36,366 nucleotides of DNA from an uncultured Saprospiraceae bacterium (GTDB taxonomy: Bacteria > Bacteroidota > Bacteroidia > Chitinophagales > Saprospiraceae): contig CALKXE010000213.1 of assembly GCA_938003955.1 (NCBI GenBank), positions 1-36,366 on the forward strand, in the 5' to 3' direction. Each line of letters starts with the position of its first letter. The first letter of the stretch is position 1. Positions 32,999-36,366 of the stretch are shown here, in pieces. The position numbers were made by a program, and so were the translations under genes. The notes under the pieces were generated by a model. That model did not search any database. It worked only from the letters and a program-made list of their open reading frames with translations, and was not told the origin of the DNA.

Positions 32999-34168
32999 AT
33001 GTTTACTAAAGAACTGATTAAATATCTAACGATTACATTTTGCCTATTGCCATCCTTGTATGTCAAAGGAGGTGTTAAAGATATTATAAATTCATGTTCA
33101 CCTATTTCTACATGTCATTTAGACCATGAGCATAATCAACTGGTAACAAACATATTTCAATATGAATTTGAAGAAAACAGTAAAGATGGGAAACAGATTG
33201 TAGTCATAGATGCAGGACATGGCGGCCATGATCCAGGAACACACGGAAAGAATAGCAAAGAAAAAGATATCGCCCTACAAATTGCACTCAAACTAGGTCA
33301 GACCTTAAGATCACAGTCCGAGGATATAGAAGTTATTTTCACAAGAGAAAAAGATGTATTCATCCCACTTCATGAACGTATAGGATTAGCAAATAAAAAA
33401 AATGCTGATTTATTCATATCTATCCATTGTAACTATGTAGGCAATCCTGATGTATGTGGCACAGAGACATTCGTTATGGGACTTCACAAAGCAGAAGAAA
33501 ATCTGAATGTAGCAAAACGAGAAAATAGTTCTGTCTTACTAGAAAGTGAGTATGAAACGCATTATGAGGGCTATGATCCAAATTCGCCTGTTGGACACAT
33601 ACTTCTATCTATGATTCAAAATGTGTTTCTTGACAATAGTATAGATGTTGCATCCAAAATAGAAAGTGAACTTATTTCTCGAAAAAAGACGAAAAGTCGA
33701 GGTGTCAAGCAAGCTGGATTTGTAGTACTCAAACAAGCTACAATGCCTTCTGTATTAGTTGAAACAGGATTCCTTAGTAATCCCAAGGAGGAAAAGTACT
33801 TACTAAGCAAAAAAGGGCAGAAAGAAATGGCCAACGGTATTAGCAATGGAGTGATGAAATTCTTCGGAAAAGAAAGTGCTCAGAATAATATAGTTAGTAA
33901 AAATAAAAACACTATAACCACACCCGCAAACACTCAGACAACAAGCTCGACAAACAATAAATACATTGTCCAAATCGGAGTATTTAGTAAAAAGAAGGGT
34001 GCGAAATACGAAGAAGCTGTCAAGGCATACGGAAAGCTAATCATAGAACACGTTGGTTCTGTACACAAATACTCTGTTGGCTACTTTGCCACTAGGAAAG
34101 ATGCCGTTGCTATCATGAAATCTCTTTCAGATAATGGTTATGGAAATGGATTTGTAAAAACTAGATAA
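32999..34168 (+). CDS. N-acetylmuramoyl-L-alanine amidase with SPOR domain
   Basis: 389 residues. A signal sequence (about 1-25) precedes a zinc amidase (Amidase_3, about 65-290), with zinc ligands H74 (DAGHGG), E88 (SKEKDIA) and H143 (SIHCN) and the catalytic E255 (VLVETGF). A Thr/Asn-rich linker (about 295-320) leads to a SPOR domain (321-389; NKYIVQIGVFSKKKGAKY), which binds denuded septal glycan. It splits murein at the division septum, in the periplasm. LptD as the divergent neighbour is common in Bacteroidota. An MCE/MlaD gene often follows the amidase in this phylum; here a 648-bp gap follows instead. Confidence 0.93.
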   Translation: MFTKELIKYLTITFCLLPSLYVKGGVKDIINSCSPISTCHLDHEHNQLVTNIFQYEFEENSKDGKQIVVIDAGHGGHDPGTHGKNSKEKDIALQIALKLGQTLRSQSEDIEVIFTREKDVFIPLHERIGLANKKNADLFISIHCNYVGNPDVCGTETFVMGLHKAEENLNVAKRENSSVLLESEYETHYEGYDPNSPVGHILLSMIQNVFLDNSIDVASKIESELISRKKTKSRGVKQAGFVVLKQATMPSVLVETGFLSNPKEEKYLLSKKGQKEMANGISNGVMKFFGKESAQNNIVSKNKNTITTPANTQTTSSTNNKYIVQIGVFSKKKGAKYEEAVKAYGKLIIEHVGSVHKYSVGYFATRKDAVAIMKSLSDNGYGNGFVKTR

Positions 34169-34232
34169 CCTACTTCTAACCTTAATCCCCTAAAGTTTCT
34201 ACTTATAAACAACTCGTTTTTTTTTAGCAAAT

Positions 34233-34325
34233 ATCAATTGAACTACAATTTGATAGCTGTATAGCCAGCTAGTTGCGGTCGCTTTACTAGTATTAGTATA
34301 ATTGCACATTTAGACAAATGTGCAA
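34233..34325. other. Cluster of hairpins downstream of the amidase gene
   Basis: Three adjacent dyads: ATCAATTG (34233-34240) with CAA-T-TTGAT (34246-34254); TAGCTG (34254-34259) with CAGCTA (34266-34271), alternatively CTAGT/ACTAG (34269-34273/34286-34290); and a perfect 10-bp stem, TTGCACATTT (34302-34311) with AAATGTGCAA (34316-34325), 4-nt loop. The last is strong but lacks a T-tract. Could be an operator, 3' end structure or part of an RNA. Confidence 0.45.
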
Positions 34326-34459
34326 ACCTCACCCAACGTAATCGAACAATAACAGAATAGCCTATTTCATTGATTGTAAATTAGTTTTTCAATAAAGCAC
34401 ATATAATATTTGAATTTATTATTGACTTGAAATTATGTTTAATTTTAGATGATCATTCG

Positions 34460-34643
34460 ACTTCTCTGAAGCTCTTTGGTAATCTACCCTCTCAGTTCGT
34501 TACAGAACCATAAAATTACAAATCAAGGCAAAATTGAAAACCTTGCTCAATGATTCGATAGAGCATGATTTGTTTTTAGCACCTCAGAAATGGCCTCTAT
34601 GTCAATTCTATTTCACCATATTTCAAAACGACTTCAGAGAAGT
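34460..34643. repeat. Inverted arms enclosing a three-way-junction-like fold
   Basis: ACTTCTCTGAAG (34460-34471) and CTTCAGAGAAGT (34632-34643) are perfect reverse complements. Between them, CAAATCA (34519-34525) pairs with TGATTTG (34566-34572) around two inner hairpins, AAGG/CCTT (34525-34528/34541-34544) and GCTC/GAGC (34545-34548/34561-34564). TTTGTTTTT follows. May be a MITE remnant or an RNA with its own terminator. Confidence 0.4.
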
Positions 34644-34745
34644 TGGACTAATCCTATTTCGGCGTTTCATGTACATTAAATTCATTTGGTAATATCAAAT
34701 CAATTTATCGACAAATCACTTTTCTCAATGAATTAAACAATTTCA

Positions 34746-34786
34746 CCATATCTAGAACATAATATCCATATCTAGTTATATCTTTG
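34746..34786 (+). promoter_or_regulatory. Transketolase promoter with 20-bp-spaced direct repeat
   Basis: TATCTTTG (34779-34786) matches the -7 box TAnnTTTG; the ATG is 30 bases on. Upstream, the 10-mer CCATATCTAG occurs twice (34746-34755 and 34766-34775), start-to-start exactly 20 bp. Without a -33 TTG, an activator bound to the repeats on one DNA face could recruit polymerase. Confidence 0.45.
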
Positions 34787-34816
34787 CACTTTCTTAAAAC
34801 AAAACCCAACTGAGAA

Positions 34817-36366
34817 ATGAGCAAGAGTACCATGCTACAAGCTGCTGACAATCTAAGAATCATCGCCGCGTCGATGGTAGAAAGTGCTAAAAGTGGACAC
34901 CCTGGTGGTGCCATGGGAGGTGCAGACTTCATGACTATCCTTTATTCAGAATACCTCGTGTATGATCCAGACGATATGGGATGGGCATTCAGAGATAGAT
35001 TCTATCTTGACCCAGGACATATGTCAGCTATGCTGTACACTCAGCTAGGCCTTCTTGGTAAATACACAACAGAGGAATTACAAAACTTCAGACAATGGGG
35101 AAGCCCAACACCTGGTCATCCGGAAATTGATATTCAAAGAGGAATAGAAAATACTTCAGGGCCTTTGGGACTAGGACATGCTTTCGGAGCGGGATCTGCT
35201 GTAACAGAGCGTTTCTTAAGAGCTAGATATGGTGACTGGACAGAGCACATGACTTACATATACATATCTGATGGAGGAATACAAGAAGAAATCTCTCAAG
35301 GTGTGGGACGTATCGCGGGGCACTTAGGATTAGGTAACATCGTAATGTTCTATGATGCAAATGATATCCAACTATCTACAATAGTAGATGATGTAACCAG
35401 TGAAGACACTGCAAAAAAATATGAAGCTTGGGGATGGCATGTAATTACCATTGATGGTAATGATCATGATGCAATCAGAAAAGCACTTGATGAATCTCTA
35501 GAAAACAATGCAAAACCATCTCTTATCATAGGAAAAACTACTATGGGACTTGGTGCTAGAACTTCTGAAGGAGGAAGCCACGAAGGAAAGGTAGACACTC
35601 ACGGACAACCGTTAAGTAAGACTGCTGCAGATATGGAAGCTACTATATCAAACCTTGGTGGAGATCCTGCGAATCCGTTTGCAGTATTCCCAGCGGTCTC
35701 AGAGCATTATAAAAATGTACTAGAAGAAAAAAGAGAACTATCAGCAAGAAGAAAAGCAAAATATCAAATGTGGGCAGATGAAAATGCAGACTTAGATGCT
35801 AATCTTGCTATTCAATTATCAGGCAAAAGACCAGAACTTGATTGGTCTTCACTAGAGCAAAAACAAGGTGTGGCAACTAGAGTATCGTCAGGTACTGTTA
35901 TGGCTTGGTTAGCGGACCAAACGGATAATATAATCGTCGGTTCTGCAGATCTTAGCAATAGTGACAAAACGGATTTCTTCTTAAAGAAAACGACAGAGTT
36001 AAAAGCAAATGACTTCTCAGGAGCATTCTTCCAAGCAGGAGTTTCAGAATTAACAATGGCAGCAATGTGCATAGGAATGAGTCTTCATGGAGGAGTAATT
36101 CCTGTATGTGCTACATTCTTCGCATTTTCTGACTATATGAAACCTGCCATCAGAGTCGCTGCATTGATGGAGACACCTGTGATCTTCGTATATACTCACG
36201 ATTCTTTCAGAGTGGGAGAAGATGGACCTACGCACCAACCGATCGAACAAGAAGCGCAATTAAGATTACTAGAAAAAGTGCAAAATCACAGTCATAAGAA
36301 TTCGCTCTTGGTATTAAGACCTGGTGATGCAAGTGAAACTACAGTAGCTTGGCAAATGGCTTTTGA
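34817..36366 (+). CDS. tkt: Transketolase, N-terminal 516 codons (cut by window end)
   Basis: The frame starts at ATG 34817 (MSKSTMLQAADNLRIIAASM) and is open to the last base, so the C-terminal part is missing. Motifs of ThDP-dependent transketolases: SAKSGHPGGAMGGADF with H28, TPGHPE, SGPLGLGHAFGAG, the ThDP-Mg region SDGGIQEEIS (S151-S160) with FYDAND, and in the pyrimidine domain GVSELTMAA and VGEDGPTHQPIEQEAQLR. It swaps two-carbon units in the non-oxidative pentose phosphate pathway. The usual GDG...MEG motif reads SDG...QEE, though the Mg-binding Asp and Asn are kept. Promoter evidence lies just upstream. Confidence 0.93.
   Translation, partial: MSKSTMLQAADNLRIIAASMVESAKSGHPGGAMGGADFMTILYSEYLVYDPDDMGWAFRDRFYLDPGHMSAMLYTQLGLLGKYTTEELQNFRQWGSPTPGHPEIDIQRGIENTSGPLGLGHAFGAGSAVTERFLRARYGDWTEHMTYIYISDGGIQEEISQGVGRIAGHLGLGNIVMFYDANDIQLSTIVDDVTSEDTAKKYEAWGWHVITIDGNDHDAIRKALDESLENNAKPSLIIGKTTMGLGARTSEGGSHEGKVDTHGQPLSKTAADMEATISNLGGDPANPFAVFPAVSEHYKNVLEEKRELSARRKAKYQMWADENADLDANLAIQLSGKRPELDWSSLEQKQGVATRVSSGTVMAWLADQTDNIIVGSADLSNSDKTDFFLKKTTELKANDFSGAFFQAGVSELTMAAMCIGMSLHGGVIPVCATFFAFSDYMKPAIRVAALMETPVIFVYTHDSFRVGEDGPTHQPIEQEAQLRLLEKVQNHSHKNSLLVLRPGDASETTVAWQMAF

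Noticed and set aside
34460..34643. An insertion sequence bounded by the 12-bp inverted arms
   Set aside because: No transposase frame and no target-site duplication lie inside or around 34460-34643; at most a non-autonomous remnant.
34705..34932. A 75-residue - strand frame covering the transketolase start
   Set aside because: It runs antisense over the promoter and first codons of a clear transketolase gene.

Overview
The window looks like a stretch of a Bacteroidota chromosome, possibly Saprospiria or Cytophagia, though lineage below phylum is a guess. The DNA is AT-rich. The phylum signal comes from several features: a TonB-dependent receptor with a carboxypeptidase-regulatory-like N-terminus paired with a DUF4249 lipoprotein; a Bacteroidota-type LptD next to a SPOR-tailed amidase; a PorV/PorQ-like barrel; futalosine hydrolase (menaquinone synthesis); several Cys lipoproteins; and TTG-N21-TAnnTTTG promoters with no clear Shine-Dalgarno sites. 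I saw no transposase, phage gene, CRISPR array, rRNA or tRNA.

Layout. 1-243: heptanucleotide tandem array and AT-rich spacer. 244-5865: TlpA-like thioredoxin and purC (both -), then a large SWIM-SNF2 helicase (+). 6274-8539: three small envelope or secreted proteins (-) of unknown role. 8623-11176: a tryptophan degradation pair (tryptophan 2,3-dioxygenase, then a muconic-semialdehyde-type aldehyde dehydrogenase, -). 11265-13439: a divergent pair made of a coiled-coil protein and an LEA-like 11/22-mer repeat protein, closed by a strong terminator. 13529-18508: an outer-membrane uptake operon (-) of Kelch/IPT lipoprotein, TonB receptor and DUF4249 lipoprotein. 18828-20835: divergent to it, an ECF sigma factor and a membrane-anchored protein whose C-terminal beta-barrel is in the -1 frame after an A11 run. 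21294-22869: a 7-TM protein and a PorV-like barrel (-). 22928-28449: GNAT, NucA-type nuclease, mqnB, SdpI-like protein, msrA and an HtrA protease (+). 28442-32924: TraB/GumN-like protein, Lrp regulator and LptD (-). 32999-34168: amidase (+). 34817-end: transketolase (+), cut by the window edge.

Working together: the ECF sigma, the trans-envelope regulator and the divergent TonB operon form a plausible surface-signalling and uptake unit. LptD and the amidase are divergent envelope-biogenesis genes. MsrA and HtrA are envelope quality-control genes side by side.

The most interesting signals are the A11 frameshift that splits or regulates the inner-membrane/outer-membrane fusion protein (20110-20120), the structured leader before msrA, the 107-bp inverted-repeat element before mqnB, the hairpin-rich 648-bp gap before transketolase, and the 20-bp-spaced direct repeat at its promoter. 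All structures were found by eye; none has been folded or searched.
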